Part shown: piece after piece, positions 37,623 through 46,728 of the stretch | Numbering within the stretch: position 1 is the stretch's first letter | How the letters are laid out: the number at the start of each line of letters is the position of its first letter | Assembly (NCBI RefSeq): GCF_029203285.1 | Contig: NZ_CP115669.1 | Location: 2,604,001 to 2,668,000, forward strand | Length of the DNA: 64,000 nt | From: Pseudomonas sp. PSE14 | GTDB lineage: Bacteria > Pseudomonadota > Gammaproteobacteria > Pseudomonadales > Pseudomonadaceae | Reading direction: 5' to 3' | The notes under the pieces: model-generated | The model's input: the letters and a program-made list of their open reading frames with translations, nothing else | What the model was told of the DNA's origin: nothing | The model's database searches: none | Program-made: the position numbers and the translations under genes

Positions 37623-38846
37623 ATGGATATCCAGTCGATGCTGAAGATCCTGGCCACCCAGGATGGTTCCGACCTCTACCTGTCCACCGGCGCGCCACCC
37701 TGCGCCAAGTTCAACGGCGTGCTCAAGCCGCTGTCCAACGAGCCGCTCAAGGCGGGCGACGTGGCGCGCATCGGCTACGGCCTGATGGACGAGGAACAGC
37801 GCGCCGAGTTCGAACGGGAACTGGAGATGAACCTGGCCATTTCGGTGCAGGGTGTCGGCCGCTTCCGCATCAACCTGTTCAAGCAGCGCAACGAAGTGTC
37901 CATCGTGGCGCGCAACATCAAGCTGGACATCCCGCTGTTCGAGGACCTGAAGCTGCCGGAAGTGCTGCTCAAGGTGGTGATGGAGAAGCGCGGCCTGGTG
38001 CTCTTCGTCGGCGGCACCGGCTCGGGCAAGTCCACCTCCCTGGCGGCGCTGATCGACCACCGCAACCGCAACAGCGGCGGCCACATCATCACCATCGAAG
38101 ACCCCATCGAGTACGTGCACCGGCACCGCAAGTCGATCATCAACCAGCGTGAGGTGGGCGTGGACACCCGCAGCTTCCATGCCGCGCTGAAGAACACCCT
38201 GCGCCAGGCGCCGGACGTGATCCTGATCGGCGAGATCCGCGACCGCGAGACCATGGAACACGCCCTGGCCTTCGCCGACACCGGGCACCTGGCGATCTCC
38301 ACCCTGCACGCGAACAACGCCAACCAGGCGCTGGACCGCATCATCAACTTCTTCCCCGAGGAGCGCCGGCCGCAGTTGCTCAACGACCTGGGCAACAACC
38401 TCAAGGCCTTCGTTTCCCAGCGCCTGGTGCGCACCCAGGACGGCAAGCGTCGCGCAGCGGTGGAAGTGCTGCTGGGCACCGCCACCATCAGCGACCTGAT
38501 CAAGCGCGGCGACTTCAGCTCGATCAAGGAAATCATGGACAAGTCCCGCGCCCTGGGCATGCAGACCTTCGACCAGGCGCTGTTCGACCTGGCGGTGGAG
38601 GGGGCGATCAGCGAAGAAGAAGCGGTGAAGAACGCCGATTCGGCGAACAACCTGCGCCTGAAGCTCAAGCTGTACAAGGACAACCCGGCCATGGTGACCA
38701 ACTCCGCCGCAGCCACTGCCGCCAGCCCCGCGCCGGCACCCGCCGCAGCGCCTGCACCGGCAGCGGACTCCTCCAGTTGGGGGCTGGAACTGGCGCTGGA
38801 AGAGATCGAGGCCGAAGACGCGGAAGGCAAGCCGGCTGGGCAATAA
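37623..38846 (+). CDS. PilT/PilU-family type IV pilus ATPase, unlinked
   Basis: 407 aa. Walker A GGTGSGKST, the Asp box (ITIEDPIEYVHRHRKSIINQ), Walker B DVILIGEIRDRETME and the His box ISTLHANNANQALDRI are all intact. It differs markedly from canonical PilU and is not next to pilT, so it is a third retraction-type ATPase. The C-terminus carries an Ala/Pro-rich tail (about 355-385) and an acidic end (ALEEIEAEDAEG) absent from PilT. No other pilus gene is nearby. Confidence 0.9.
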   Translation: MDIQSMLKILATQDGSDLYLSTGAPPCAKFNGVLKPLSNEPLKAGDVARIGYGLMDEEQRAEFERELEMNLAISVQGVGRFRINLFKQRNEVSIVARNIKLDIPLFEDLKLPEVLLKVVMEKRGLVLFVGGTGSGKSTSLAALIDHRNRNSGGHIITIEDPIEYVHRHRKSIINQREVGVDTRSFHAALKNTLRQAPDVILIGEIRDRETMEHALAFADTGHLAISTLHANNANQALDRIINFFPEERRPQLLNDLGNNLKAFVSQRLVRTQDGKRRAAVEVLLGTATISDLIKRGDFSSIKEIMDKSRALGMQTFDQALFDLAVEGAISEEEAVKNADSANNLRLKLKLYKDNPAMVTNSAAATAASPAPAPAAAPAPAADSSSWGLELALEEIEAEDAEGKPAGQ

Positions 38847-38864
38847 ACCGAGTTCCGCTTGAAA

Positions 38865-38891
38865 AGAAGCCCCGGCATGCCGGGGCTTTTT
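38865..38891 (+). terminator. Terminator of the PilT/PilU gene
   Basis: AAGCCCCGGC-AT-GCCGGGGCTTTTT. Confidence 0.88.
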
Positions 38892-38945
38892 CATGGGTAA
38901 TGGGTTTGCACGGAGTGCTTTCGTAGGAACAACTGTCTGCGCATT

Positions 38946-39098
38946 CGTAGGGCGTACAATCGTTCGCGGTTGTACGCCGGTACACCTGGATCATCGGCTG
39001 GCGTGTTGGCCGAATTCGAAGCGCCAGCCGGTCGCAGTCCGTGCAACCGGAAACCAAGGTCAAACGGCGTATAACGTCGAACGTTATACGCCCTACGC
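38946..39098 (-). repeat. Family-B intergenic repeat, copy 4
   Basis: Full length, opposite orientation to copies 1 and 2; the GTTTGACCTTG segment next to the GTATAACG hairpin is conserved. Confidence 0.85.
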
Positions 39099-39114
39099 TC
39101 CCGCTCAGGACCTC

Positions 39115-39184
39115 GTAGGAGCGGAGCTTCTCCGCGATGCTCTTGAGCGAAGCTGATCCTTCGCGGAGAAGGTCCGCTCCTACA
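39115..39184. repeat. Inverted REP-like pair
   Basis: GTAGGAGCGGAGCTTCTCCGCGA facing TCGCGGAGAAGGTCCGCTCCTAC; its right arm runs into family-A copy 3. Confidence 0.75.
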
Positions 39185-39357
39185 AGATCAAGGGCCCTCA
39201 CCCTAACCCTCTCCCGCAAGCGGGAGAGGGACTGTTCGGTGCAGGATGAAACCGTAGTGTCAGCCGGCACGGACGGCTCCCTCTCCCTGAGGGAGAGGGC
39301 TGGGGTGAGGGGGAAGCGCAGGCAGGGATTAACCCGGTGGAAGACAGTTGCTCCTAC
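39173..39357 (+). repeat. Family-A intergenic repeat, copy 3
   Basis: 185 bp, near-identical reverse complement of 1065-1250. Confidence 0.9.
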
Positions 39358-39418
39358 AGTCGCCGGGCGGCGTGGTGTTGCTCTTCGTAGGAGCGGACTC
39401 CGTCCGCGATCAGGGCGA

Positions 39419-40669
39419 TCACAGCAACGACAACGGATAACTGATGATCAGCCGGTTCTCGTCGAAGCTGTTGGTCCTGCCCCAGTCGCGACGCATGGTC
39501 GAGTTGCGCCACTTCACGTTCAGGGTCTTGAAGGTGCCACTCTGCACCGTGTACGCCAGCTCGCTCTCGCGGCCCCATTCATGGCCGTCGTCAGTGCTGC
39601 TGTTGTGCACGTCGTTGCCCTTGATGTAGCGGTTCATCAGCGTCAGGCCGGGGATGCCGAAGGCGGCGAAGTCGTAGTCGTGGCGCAGCTGCCAGGAGCG
39701 CTCCCTGGCGTTGTCGTAGCTGGAGTTGAAGCTGTCGTTGGCCAGGGTGCCGCCGCTGGTGCCGTTGACGCGGAACCACTCGTCCTCGCCCATGACCTTC
39801 TGCAATCCGACATAGAAGGTGCTGGCGCCGTATTTCGCCGAGAACAGCCCGGAGAAGGTACGGTTGTCCAGGTCGCCAGCGCGGGCACTGCCGTCCTCCT
39901 CGCCCCAGAAGTAGCCGATATTCGCACCGAGCACCCAGTCACCCAGCGGCTGGCTGTGCTGCAGTTGCAGGTACTGCTGCTGGTAGATGTCCTTCAGTTC
40001 GGCATTCCACAGCCCGACCAGGGTGCGCTCGCCGTTGAAGCGGTACTCGCCGCCGACAAAGTTGAAGCGGTCGGAGGTGAAGGCGGGGCGGCTGAACAGC
40101 GACATGTCTTCCATGCTCGCATCATTGCGCGGGCTGTTCTGGCGGAACTGGCCGCCGTAGAGGCTCAGGCCGTCGATTTCCTTCGACGTCACCTGGGCGC
40201 CCTGGAAGGTCTGCGGCAGCGAGCGACCATCGTCGGAGCGCAGGATCGGCAGCACCACCATCCACTCGCCGGCCTTGAGTTCGGTCTTCGACACCTTGGC
40301 CTTGCCGGCCACTGCCAGGCGCCCGAAGTCGTCGGCGGGGCGGCCGTCGTCGTGCACCGGCAGCAGCTGGGTACCGGCGGTGCCCTTGCCGCCGTCAAGC
40401 TTGACGCTGTACAGGCCGAGCACATCCAGCCCCAGGCCGACAGTGCCCTGGGTGTAGCCGGAGCGGGCGTCGAGAATGAAGTTCTGCGTCCATTCCTCGG
40501 CCTTGCCCTGACGGGTGTCGCCGACGAAATTGCGGTTCATGTAGAAGTTGCGCAGCAGCAGGCTGGCCTTGGCGTCTTCGAGGAAGCCTGCGTCATCGGC
40601 GCTGGCCAGGCCCGGCAGGGCGGGCAGCAGGCAGGCGGCGACGGTGAGATGGGGCAAGCGGCGGATCAT
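39419..40669 (-). CDS. OprD-family outer-membrane porin (second)
   Basis: 416 aa with signal peptide (MIRRLPHLTVAACLLPALPG, then LASA) and the OprD start DAKASLLLRNFYMNRN. The QVTSKEIDGLSLYGGQFR segment and the terminal barrel strand (ENRLIISYPLSLL) are typical. Clearly diverged from the porin at 33153, so a different substrate is likely; it cannot be named. GAGGGAA lies before the ATG. Confidence 0.92.
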   Translation of the reverse strand: MIRRLPHLTVAACLLPALPGLASADDAGFLEDAKASLLLRNFYMNRNFVGDTRQGKAEEWTQNFILDARSGYTQGTVGLGLDVLGLYSVKLDGGKGTAGTQLLPVHDDGRPADDFGRLAVAGKAKVSKTELKAGEWMVVLPILRSDDGRSLPQTFQGAQVTSKEIDGLSLYGGQFRQNSPRNDASMEDMSLFSRPAFTSDRFNFVGGEYRFNGERTLVGLWNAELKDIYQQQYLQLQHSQPLGDWVLGANIGYFWGEEDGSARAGDLDNRTFSGLFSAKYGASTFYVGLQKVMGEDEWFRVNGTSGGTLANDSFNSSYDNARERSWQLRHDYDFAAFGIPGLTLMNRYIKGNDVHNSSTDDGHEWGRESELAYTVQSGTFKTLNVKWRNSTMRRDWGRTNSFDENRLIISYPLSLL

Positions 40670-41151
40670 GGGTGTTCCCTCGGCATTCTTGTCGTTGTTC
40701 GCGGGCGAACGGGGGCCTCCGCACAGTTCGGCGGATGGGCGGTGAAACGATCAACGGGCGTGGATCAGGCGATCAGCCAGGCGCGACGGAAGCGGAGGGT
40801 GGGGCGCTGAGGGCGTTGCACGCGCGACGGCGTGCCAGGGAGAGCGTGAGCATGTGAACGGACCTTTCTTATAGTTGTTGGCGCCGCATCGAGGTGGCGG
40901 CTGGAGCCATAGTGGTTCCGCCCGACGACTCGCCGCAATTCGTCCCGGGCGTAACCGTTCGCTGTTCGAACGCTAATTAACCAAATAGAACATTCTGCCG
41001 GCAGGATTCCGCGTAGGATGCCGTGCACCGGTGTAGCAGCGGACCCGCGAGGTCCGTGTACGGCCGTGGAGCGGGTTCTTTCCCCGACGCAACTTGGTAG
41101 GCTGTACTGCCGCTCGCGCAGCCGTTTCCGCCCATTGAATTCCATGACCCG
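40670..41151. other. Divergent promoter region, porin / EamA
   Basis: 480 bp with no supported gene. An AT-richer stretch (gctaattaaccaaatagaac, 40972-40991) probably carries promoter elements. A 26-codon reading frame on the minus strand (40773-40853) is too weak to call. Confidence 0.5.
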
Positions 41152-42036
41152 ATGAGTACCAGCCAATCGCCGTTGTCCGGTGTCCACCAGCCATTCAAGG
41201 GCATCCTGCTCATCGTCCTGGCAACCTTCCTGTTCTCCAGCCACGACGCGCTGTCGAAGTACCTGGCGAGCATCTACCCCATCGTCATGGTGGTCTGGGC
41301 GCGCTATGTGGTGCACACGCTGCTGATGGCGGGCATCTTCCTGCCGCGCGCCGGCTTCGCCGTGCTGCGCACCCGCCATCCGTTCCTCCAGGCGGCTCGC
41401 GCACTGTGCCTGCTGGGCACCAGTTTCCTGTTCACCACCGGCCTGCAGTACATCCCATTGGCCGAGGCGACCTCGGTGAACTTCCTCGCGCCACTGCTGG
41501 TGACGGCACTGTCGGTGCCGCTGCTGGGCGAGCGGGTCAGCGTGGGGCAGTGGGCGGCGGTGATCGTCGGCTTCGTCGGCGTGCTGATCATCGTCCACCC
41601 CGGTGGCGACCTGTTCACGCCGGCGGTGCTGCTGCCATTCGGCTCGGCGCTGTGCTTCAGCTTCTACCAGTTGCTGACGCGCAAGCTCAGCCAGGTGGAC
41701 AGCCCGACCACCAGCAACTTCTTCGCCGGGCTGTGCAACACCCTGATCGTCAGCGCGCTGGTGCCGTTCTTCTGGCAATGGCCGGGGCTGGTCCATGGCC
41801 TGATGATGCTGGCCCTGGGCACCTGCGGGATGACGGCGCACCTGTTCCTGACCCAGGCCTTCAAGCACGCCGCGCCGGCGCTGCTGGCGCCGTTCAGTTA
41901 CTGCCAGATCGTCTTCGCCGGGCTGCTGGGCTTCGTGATCTTCGGCCACACGCCGGAGCCTTCGGCGCTGCTGGGCATCGCGGTGATCTGCGGCAGCGGG
42001 CTGGCGGCGGCCTGGTTGCAGAGCCGCAAGGGGTAG
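41152..42036 (+). CDS. EamA/DMT-family transporter
   Basis: 294 aa with ten hydrophobic helices in two EamA repeats (LIVLATFLFSSHDALSKYL in the first; GTCGMTAHLFLTQAFKHA in the second). The IPLAEATSVNFLAPLLVTAL motif is typical. Inner-membrane metabolite exporter of unknown substrate. Confidence 0.88.
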   Translation: MSTSQSPLSGVHQPFKGILLIVLATFLFSSHDALSKYLASIYPIVMVVWARYVVHTLLMAGIFLPRAGFAVLRTRHPFLQAARALCLLGTSFLFTTGLQYIPLAEATSVNFLAPLLVTALSVPLLGERVSVGQWAAVIVGFVGVLIIVHPGGDLFTPAVLLPFGSALCFSFYQLLTRKLSQVDSPTTSNFFAGLCNTLIVSALVPFFWQWPGLVHGLMMLALGTCGMTAHLFLTQAFKHAAPALLAPFSYCQIVFAGLLGFVIFGHTPEPSALLGIAVICGSGLAAAWLQSRKG

Positions 42037-42050
42037 GGCGGGCACAGTCC

Positions 42051-42148
42051 CTGTAGGAGCGAGGGGGACGCCCAGTCCTTGCTCGCGAACTCCGCCCAGT
42101 TTCGAATCGCCGGTTAATCCATTCGCGAGCAAGCTCGCTCCTACGAAG
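42051..42148. repeat. Composite REP pair (BIME-like), reversed
   Basis: CTGTAGGAGCGAGGGGGACGCCC...CTTGCTCGCGAAC, 32-bp spacer, CGCGAGCAAGCTCGCTCCTACG. Lies between convergent EamA and XRE genes. Confidence 0.8.
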
Positions 42149-42156
42149 AGCCAGAG

Positions 42157-42975
42157 CTACTCGATCTCGAAAAGGCCATGCCGGATGGGCCCCACCGACA
42201 ACCGCTGGCGCACGTCGTCGTCGATGCGCGGATCATCCGGCTGGTACAGCTTCACCTGGCGGTAGGCGGCGATCCGGTTGATCTCCGGCCCCAGGTATTC
42301 CCACACCACGCGGGTGCACGCCGGGGTGCGGCGGTCGCCGCTGGAGACGCCGGTCTTCAGGCCGTTCAGGCGGGTAATGCGGCTCTTGAAGCTGGGGATG
42401 AGGATGGTCTGGCTCATCTCGTTGACCGTCAGCGACTCGTAGTCCAGCAGGAACACCCGGTCCTGCAGCTGGAACGCCGCGCCCAGGTAGCGACAGCGCA
42501 CCCAGTCCTCGGCCTGTACGTCGGTGCTGCTGGAGCGTTCCTGGCGCTCCTGGCGCTCGAAGAGGAAGTTGCCGTCCTCCTCGTACAGGTGCACCAGCGA
42601 CAGCAGGATCGAGCCGGGCACCGACATGCAGTTCGAATATTCGAAGTAGTAGCCGCAGTAGCGTGACAGGTTGCCTGCGTGCTCGCGCAGCGGGCGCAGC
42701 ATCTCCATCAGCGGATCGTCGCGCTGGACACTGGCTTGGGACGTGCCGCGCGCGCCGATCAGGCGGGCGAACTGTTCCGGCGGCAATTGCAGTTCGTAGT
42801 CCTCGACGCCGAAGAAATCCCCGATGCGCTTCAGGTTGTATGCCGTGGGTTGGCTCTGCCCGCCGAGGTACTTGTTGAACTGCGCGCGGTTTATCGCGAG
42901 TTTGCGGCAAACCTCCGAGATAGAGCGGTAGTGAGCGCACAGCAGCTTGAGGTTTGGGCCGAGGTTTTCGGACAT
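42157..42975 (-). CDS. XRE-type helix-turn-helix regulator
   Basis: 272 aa from the ATG at 42975; a longer TTG-started form would overlap the -10 box at 43008-43013 and is unlikely. The N-terminal HTH reads SISEVCRKLAINRAQFNKYLGG. The C-terminal ~200 residues have no family I recognise but look like a sensory domain (YCGYYFEYSNCM...). Divergent from the AGCS symporter, which it may control. Confidence 0.82.
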   Translation of the reverse strand: MSENLGPNLKLLCAHYRSISEVCRKLAINRAQFNKYLGGQSQPTAYNLKRIGDFFGVEDYELQLPPEQFARLIGARGTSQASVQRDDPLMEMLRPLREHAGNLSRYCGYYFEYSNCMSVPGSILLSLVHLYEEDGNFLFERQERQERSSSTDVQAEDWVRCRYLGAAFQLQDRVFLLDYESLTVNEMSQTILIPSFKSRITRLNGLKTGVSSGDRRTPACTRVVWEYLGPEINRIAAYRQVKLYQPDDPRIDDDVRQRLSVGPIRHGLFEIE

Positions 42976-43007
42976 TTGTGCCAGGTCCAGATGATGCGAC
43001 TGGCGCA

Positions 43008-43013
43008 ATTATA
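43008..43013 (-). promoter_or_regulatory. -10 box of the XRE gene
   Basis: Perfect TATAAT on the minus strand, with a weak -35 (TTCCGA) 18 bp upstream. It fixes transcription start near 43001 and decides the ATG at 42975. Confidence 0.55.
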
Positions 43014-43120
43014 GCGTCAGGTCGCATCAACTCGGAACAAGCCGCGAAATTGTTTCAGCAAGCTTCGAGCGCAACCATGCGCCCCCAGTGAGCGGGCCAG
43101 CCCCAGGCCCGTGCTCCCAC

Positions 43121-43128
43121 AATAACAA
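43121..43128 (+). promoter_or_regulatory. Candidate Crc/Hfq CA motif before the symporter
   Basis: AATAACAA fits the AANAANAA catabolite-repression motif and lies just before the GAGG ribosome site of the AGCS gene. Confidence 0.45.
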
Positions 43129-43143
43129 TCGAGGCCCCAGCAC

Positions 43144-44586
43144 ATGCTCGACGCGATCAACGATTTCCTCTCCGGGAAAGTCCTCATCGTCCTCATCGTC
43201 GGACTCGGCGCGTATTTCACCATTCGCTCCCGTTTCGTCCAGTTCCGCCATTTCGGCCACATGTTCGGTGTGTTCAAGGAATCGATCCGCGGCCAGGCTG
43301 GCCAACTGAGCTCCTTCCAGGCCCTGATGCTGTCCCTCGCCGGTCGCGTGGGCGCCGGTAACATCGCCGGTGTCGGCATCGCCGTGACCCTCGGTGGTCC
43401 GGGCGCCGTGTTCTGGATGTGGGTCACCGCGCTGGTAGGCATGTCCAGCAGCTTCTTCGAGTGCACCCTGGCCCAGGTCTACAAACGCAGCGACGGCGAT
43501 GGCCTGTACCGTGGCGGCCCGGCCTACTACATCCAGCACGGCCTGAAGCTGCGCTGGATGGCCATGACCTTCGCGGTCCTGCTGCTGGTCACCTACGGCT
43601 TCGCCTTCAACGGCCTGCAAGCCTTCACCGTGACCCACTCGCTGCAGAACGCCTTCGACATCCCGGTCCTGTACTCGGGCATCGGCCTGGCGGTGCTGCT
43701 GGCCATCGTGTTCTTCGGCGGCATCCAGCGCATCGCAGCGGTCTCCGACCTGCTGGTGCCGGTCAAGACCCTGGCCTACATCGCCGTGACCCTGTACGTG
43801 ATCGTCACCCAGATCGAACTGGTGCCGGGCATGCTGACCACCATCGTCAAGAGCGCCTTCGGCCTTGAGCCGGCCTTCGCGGGCCTGCTGGGCAGCGCCA
43901 TCGTCATGGGCGTGAAGCGTGGCGTGTTCGCCAACGAAGCGGGCCTGGGCAGTGCGCCGAACGTGGCCGCCGTCGCCGCCGTGCGTCACCCGGCGTCCCA
44001 GGGTGTGGTCCAGGCGTTCAGCGTATTCCTCGACACCTTCGTCATCTGCACCTGCACCGCGCTGCTGATCCTGCTCTCGGGCTTCTACACCCCCGGCTTC
44101 GAAGGCGACGGCATCACCCTGACCCAGAACTCGCTGGCTGCCGTGGTTGGTGACTGGGGCCGCATCTTCGTCAGCGTCGCGCTGTCGCTGTTCGTGTTCA
44201 CCTGCATCACCTACAACTACTACCTCGGCGAGAACGCCCTGCAGTTCATCGTCGGCCGCAGCCGCACCGCGCTGATCGCCTTCCGCGTCCTGGTACTGGG
44301 TCTGATCCTCTGGGGCTCGATGCAGAACCTGGGCACCGTGTTCGCCTTCGCCGACATCACCATGACCTGCCTGGCCTTCGTCAACCTGGTGGCCCTGGCG
44401 ATGCTGATCAAGGTCGGTCTGCGCGTGATGCGCGACTACGACGAACAGCGCGCCGCCGGCATCGAGCGCCCGGTGTTCGACGCGGCCAAGTTCGCCGACC
44501 TGGACATCGACCACGATGCCTGGCGCGACGCCCACAAGATCAACAGCACTGCTCCGGCCCACGGCAGCCTGCCGGCTCAGGGCTGA
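43144..44586 (+). CDS. Alanine/glycine:cation symporter (AGCS family)
   Basis: 480 aa with about ten to eleven hydrophobic helices. Family signatures: SLAGRVGAGNIAGVGIAVTL, GGPGAVFWMW, and VFANEAGLGSAP. Sodium- or proton-driven uptake of alanine, glycine or a related small amino acid. A CA-type motif near the ribosome site suggests carbon-catabolite control. It is followed by its own terminator, then asparaginase. Confidence 0.93.
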   Translation: MLDAINDFLSGKVLIVLIVGLGAYFTIRSRFVQFRHFGHMFGVFKESIRGQAGQLSSFQALMLSLAGRVGAGNIAGVGIAVTLGGPGAVFWMWVTALVGMSSSFFECTLAQVYKRSDGDGLYRGGPAYYIQHGLKLRWMAMTFAVLLLVTYGFAFNGLQAFTVTHSLQNAFDIPVLYSGIGLAVLLAIVFFGGIQRIAAVSDLLVPVKTLAYIAVTLYVIVTQIELVPGMLTTIVKSAFGLEPAFAGLLGSAIVMGVKRGVFANEAGLGSAPNVAAVAAVRHPASQGVVQAFSVFLDTFVICTCTALLILLSGFYTPGFEGDGITLTQNSLAAVVGDWGRIFVSVALSLFVFTCITYNYYLGENALQFIVGRSRTALIAFRVLVLGLILWGSMQNLGTVFAFADITMTCLAFVNLVALAMLIKVGLRVMRDYDEQRAAGIERPVFDAAKFADLDIDHDAWRDAHKINSTAPAHGSLPAQG

Positions 44587-44624
44587 TAGCCGTCCGACCC
44601 TGCTCCTCGGACCAAGGTCTGACA

Positions 44625-44659
44625 CGCGAGGCCGGGACTTCTCCCGGCCTCGCGGTTTA
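44625..44659 (+). terminator. Terminator of the AGCS gene
   Basis: CGCGAGGCCGGGA-CTTC-TCCCGGCCTCGCG then GTTTAT; 13-bp perfect stem. Confidence 0.8.
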
Positions 44660-44689
44660 TCCTCTGAACTTTCCTACAAGAGCACTGGC

Positions 44690-45682
44690 ATGCGTCGCGT
44701 GAAGAACCTCTTCGTCCTCTATACCGGCGGCACCATCGGCATGCTGCAGACTGCCGAAGGCCTGGCCCCGGCTGGCGGCTTCGAAGCGCGCATGCGCGAA
44801 CAACTGCAAGGCCACGGCGAGATTCGCCTCGACTGGTCCTTCGCCGAGCTCCAGCCGCTGCTCGACAGTGCCAACATGACCCAGGCCAACTGGCTGGCCA
44901 TGCGCGACGCCATCGTCGCGGCGGTGGAGCAGGGCGGCCACGACGGCGTGCTGGTGCTGCACGGCACCGACACCCTGGCCTACAGCGCCGCCGCGCTGTC
45001 CTTCCTGCTGCTGGGCCTGGACGTCCCGGTGGTGCTGACCGGCTCCATGCAGCCCATGGGCGTGCCGGGCAGCGATGCGCCGGCCAACCTGCTGGGCAGT
45101 TTGACGGCCCTGGAAGCCGGCGTTCAGCCCGGCGTCTGGCTGTATTTCAACGGCCAACTGATGCATGGCGCCCGCGTCACCAAGCTGCGCAGCGAGGCCT
45201 TCGACGCTTTTGCGGTCCTGCCGCGTGAACGTCATGGCGAGCGCGCCGAATCGATTCCTGCCGCACTGGATTACCGCCAGGCGCGCCAAAGCGTGAACCT
45301 CGCGGTGTTGCCGCTGTTCCCCGGCCTGCGTGCCGAACACCTGCGCGCGCTGCTGGGCAGTGGTGTGCAGGCGCTGCTGCTGGAGTGCTATGGCAGTGGC
45401 ACTGGCCCGTCCGACAACGAGGAGCTGCTGGCAGTCCTGCGCGAAGCCCATGCGCGCGGCGTGGTGCTGGCGGCGATCAGTCAGTGCCCGCAAGGGCATG
45501 TGGCGTTCGACATCTACGCTGCCGGTAGCCGCCTGCGTGATGCGGGATTGGTCTCCGGCGGCGGCCTGACCCGCGAAGCTGCGCTGGGCAAGCTGTTCAG
45601 CCTGATCGGCAGCGGTCTTGCATCGTCCGAGGTGGAACGCCTGTTCGCCCTCGACCTGTGTGGTGAGCGGGTCGACGGCTGA
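44690..45682 (+). CDS. ansA: L-asparaginase, type I-like
   Basis: 330 aa from the ATG at 44690. Both catalytic threonine regions are present: LYTGGTIGM and LHGTDTLAYSA. No signal peptide, so cytoplasmic (type I) rather than periplasmic. It hydrolyses asparagine to aspartate and ammonia. The adjacent symporter suggests joint amino-acid scavenging, though a terminator separates them. Confidence 0.9.
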   Translation: MRRVKNLFVLYTGGTIGMLQTAEGLAPAGGFEARMREQLQGHGEIRLDWSFAELQPLLDSANMTQANWLAMRDAIVAAVEQGGHDGVLVLHGTDTLAYSAAALSFLLLGLDVPVVLTGSMQPMGVPGSDAPANLLGSLTALEAGVQPGVWLYFNGQLMHGARVTKLRSEAFDAFAVLPRERHGERAESIPAALDYRQARQSVNLAVLPLFPGLRAEHLRALLGSGVQALLLECYGSGTGPSDNEELLAVLREAHARGVVLAAISQCPQGHVAFDIYAAGSRLRDAGLVSGGGLTREAALGKLFSLIGSGLASSEVERLFALDLCGERVDG

Positions 45683-45716
45683 TCCGTTAACGCGCGTCGC
45701 TCAGGGGCGTGCGTAC

Positions 45717-45743
45717 CTGTAGGAGCGAGCTTGCTCGCGAACC
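45717..45743. repeat. Single REP element
   Basis: TGTAGGAGCGAGCTTGCTCGCGAACC. Confidence 0.8.
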
Positions 45744-45781
45744 GCATAGCACGGCTGCATCTTTCCTCCGGTGAGTTCGCT

Positions 45782-45970
45782 TACGAGATGCATCTGCGTC
45801 GGGTTGGCCCTCACCCTAACCCTCTCCCAAGGGGAGAGGGGACCGTCCGGAGCAGGATGAAACCACTCTGTCAGCCGGCACGATCTGGCTCCCTCTCCCT
45901 GAGGGAGAGGGCTGGGGTGAGGGGGAAAGCCCCGGCACAGATTCAGCCGGGACAAGACAGTTGCTCCTAC
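45782..45970 (+). repeat. Family-A intergenic repeat, copy 4
   Basis: Closest to the copy at 3810-3999; ends at GTTGCTCCTAC 12 bp before the anti-sigma gene's stop. Confidence 0.88.
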
Positions 45971-45981
45971 GCTACCACCCG

Positions 45982-46728
45982 CTAGAACCCCACCATTTCC
46001 CCCACGACCCCTGCCTGCGGATCGTCGCTGCGGCTCACCACCGCGTAGTTGTACCCGCCCTGGCTCCAGTAGCGCGTCAGCAGGTCGCCATCGGTGCGTT
46101 GCCCCTGGGGCAGCATCTCGTGGCGCGGGCCCGGTGGGCGGATGAAGAAGGTCAGGCGGCGGCCCTGGCCGTCCTCGTAGATGACCAGCGCCGCCGCGCC
46201 CTGTTCGGTGGCGAGCAGGCGCGCGCCGACGGTCTTCAGGCCGACGCGGTCCAGCGCCGGTGGCGGCGGGGCGTCCTTCAGGTAGCGGGCCAGCCAGGTG
46301 CGCAGGTCGCCGCCATCGCGCAGGTCCAGACCATTCTGGCTGGCATCGGCGAACAGCCGGTAAGCCTGCACCGCGTCCTGCATCGGCACCGTGCTGCGCG
46401 CCAGGCTATCGCCGCGCATCTGCCAGCCGCCCATTCCACCCACGCCCAGCGCCACCAGCAGCGCCGCCGCAGTGGCCAGCCGTGAGCGCCGCCGCTGCCG
46501 GAGCTCACGGCGAATCCGCGTCGGTTCGAGCTGCTCGGGCATTGGTCCTCGCCCCTGGCCGGCGAAGGCGGCGCGCAATTGCTGCGCATCCTGCCGCCAG
46601 CCTTCCACGCGCCGCGCGTCCTCCGGGTGGGCCGCGAGCCAGGCTTCCACCCACTGGCGGCGGGCCGGGTCGAGCTGGTCGTCGATATAGGCGTGCAGGT
46701 CGTGCTCGTCGGGAATGCGTTCGTTCAT
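45982..46728 (-). CDS. Membrane anti-sigma factor
   Basis: 248 aa. N-terminal cytoplasmic ~85 residues start HDLHAYIDDQLDPARRQWVE, the usual zinc-less anti-sigma start; one membrane helix (ATAAALLVALGVGGMGGWQM); then a periplasmic ~145-residue domain (DGQGRRLTFFIRPPG). Its ATG overlaps the sigma gene's stop by four bases, so the two are coupled. It should hold the ECF sigma at the membrane until a periplasmic signal arrives. Confidence 0.9.
   Translation of the reverse strand: MNERIPDEHDLHAYIDDQLDPARRQWVEAWLAAHPEDARRVEGWRQDAQQLRAAFAGQGRGPMPEQLEPTRIRRELRQRRRSRLATAAALLVALGVGGMGGWQMRGDSLARSTVPMQDAVQAYRLFADASQNGLDLRDGGDLRTWLARYLKDAPPPPALDRVGLKTVGARLLATEQGAAALVIYEDGQGRRLTFFIRPPGPRHEMLPQGQRTDGDLLTRYWSQGGYNYAVVSRSDDPQAGVVGEMVGF

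Larger units (their letters stand above)
38847..39418. other. Repeat cluster
   Basis: 570 bp with no gene: a terminator, family-B copy 4, an inverted REP pair (39115-39184), family-A copy 3 and a further REP arm (39385-39410). Confidence 0.8.

Noticed and set aside
40773..40853. 26-codon frame upstream of the second OprD-type porin
   Set aside because: Only a weak AAAGG site and no conservation evidence; could be a leader peptide but not supportable.
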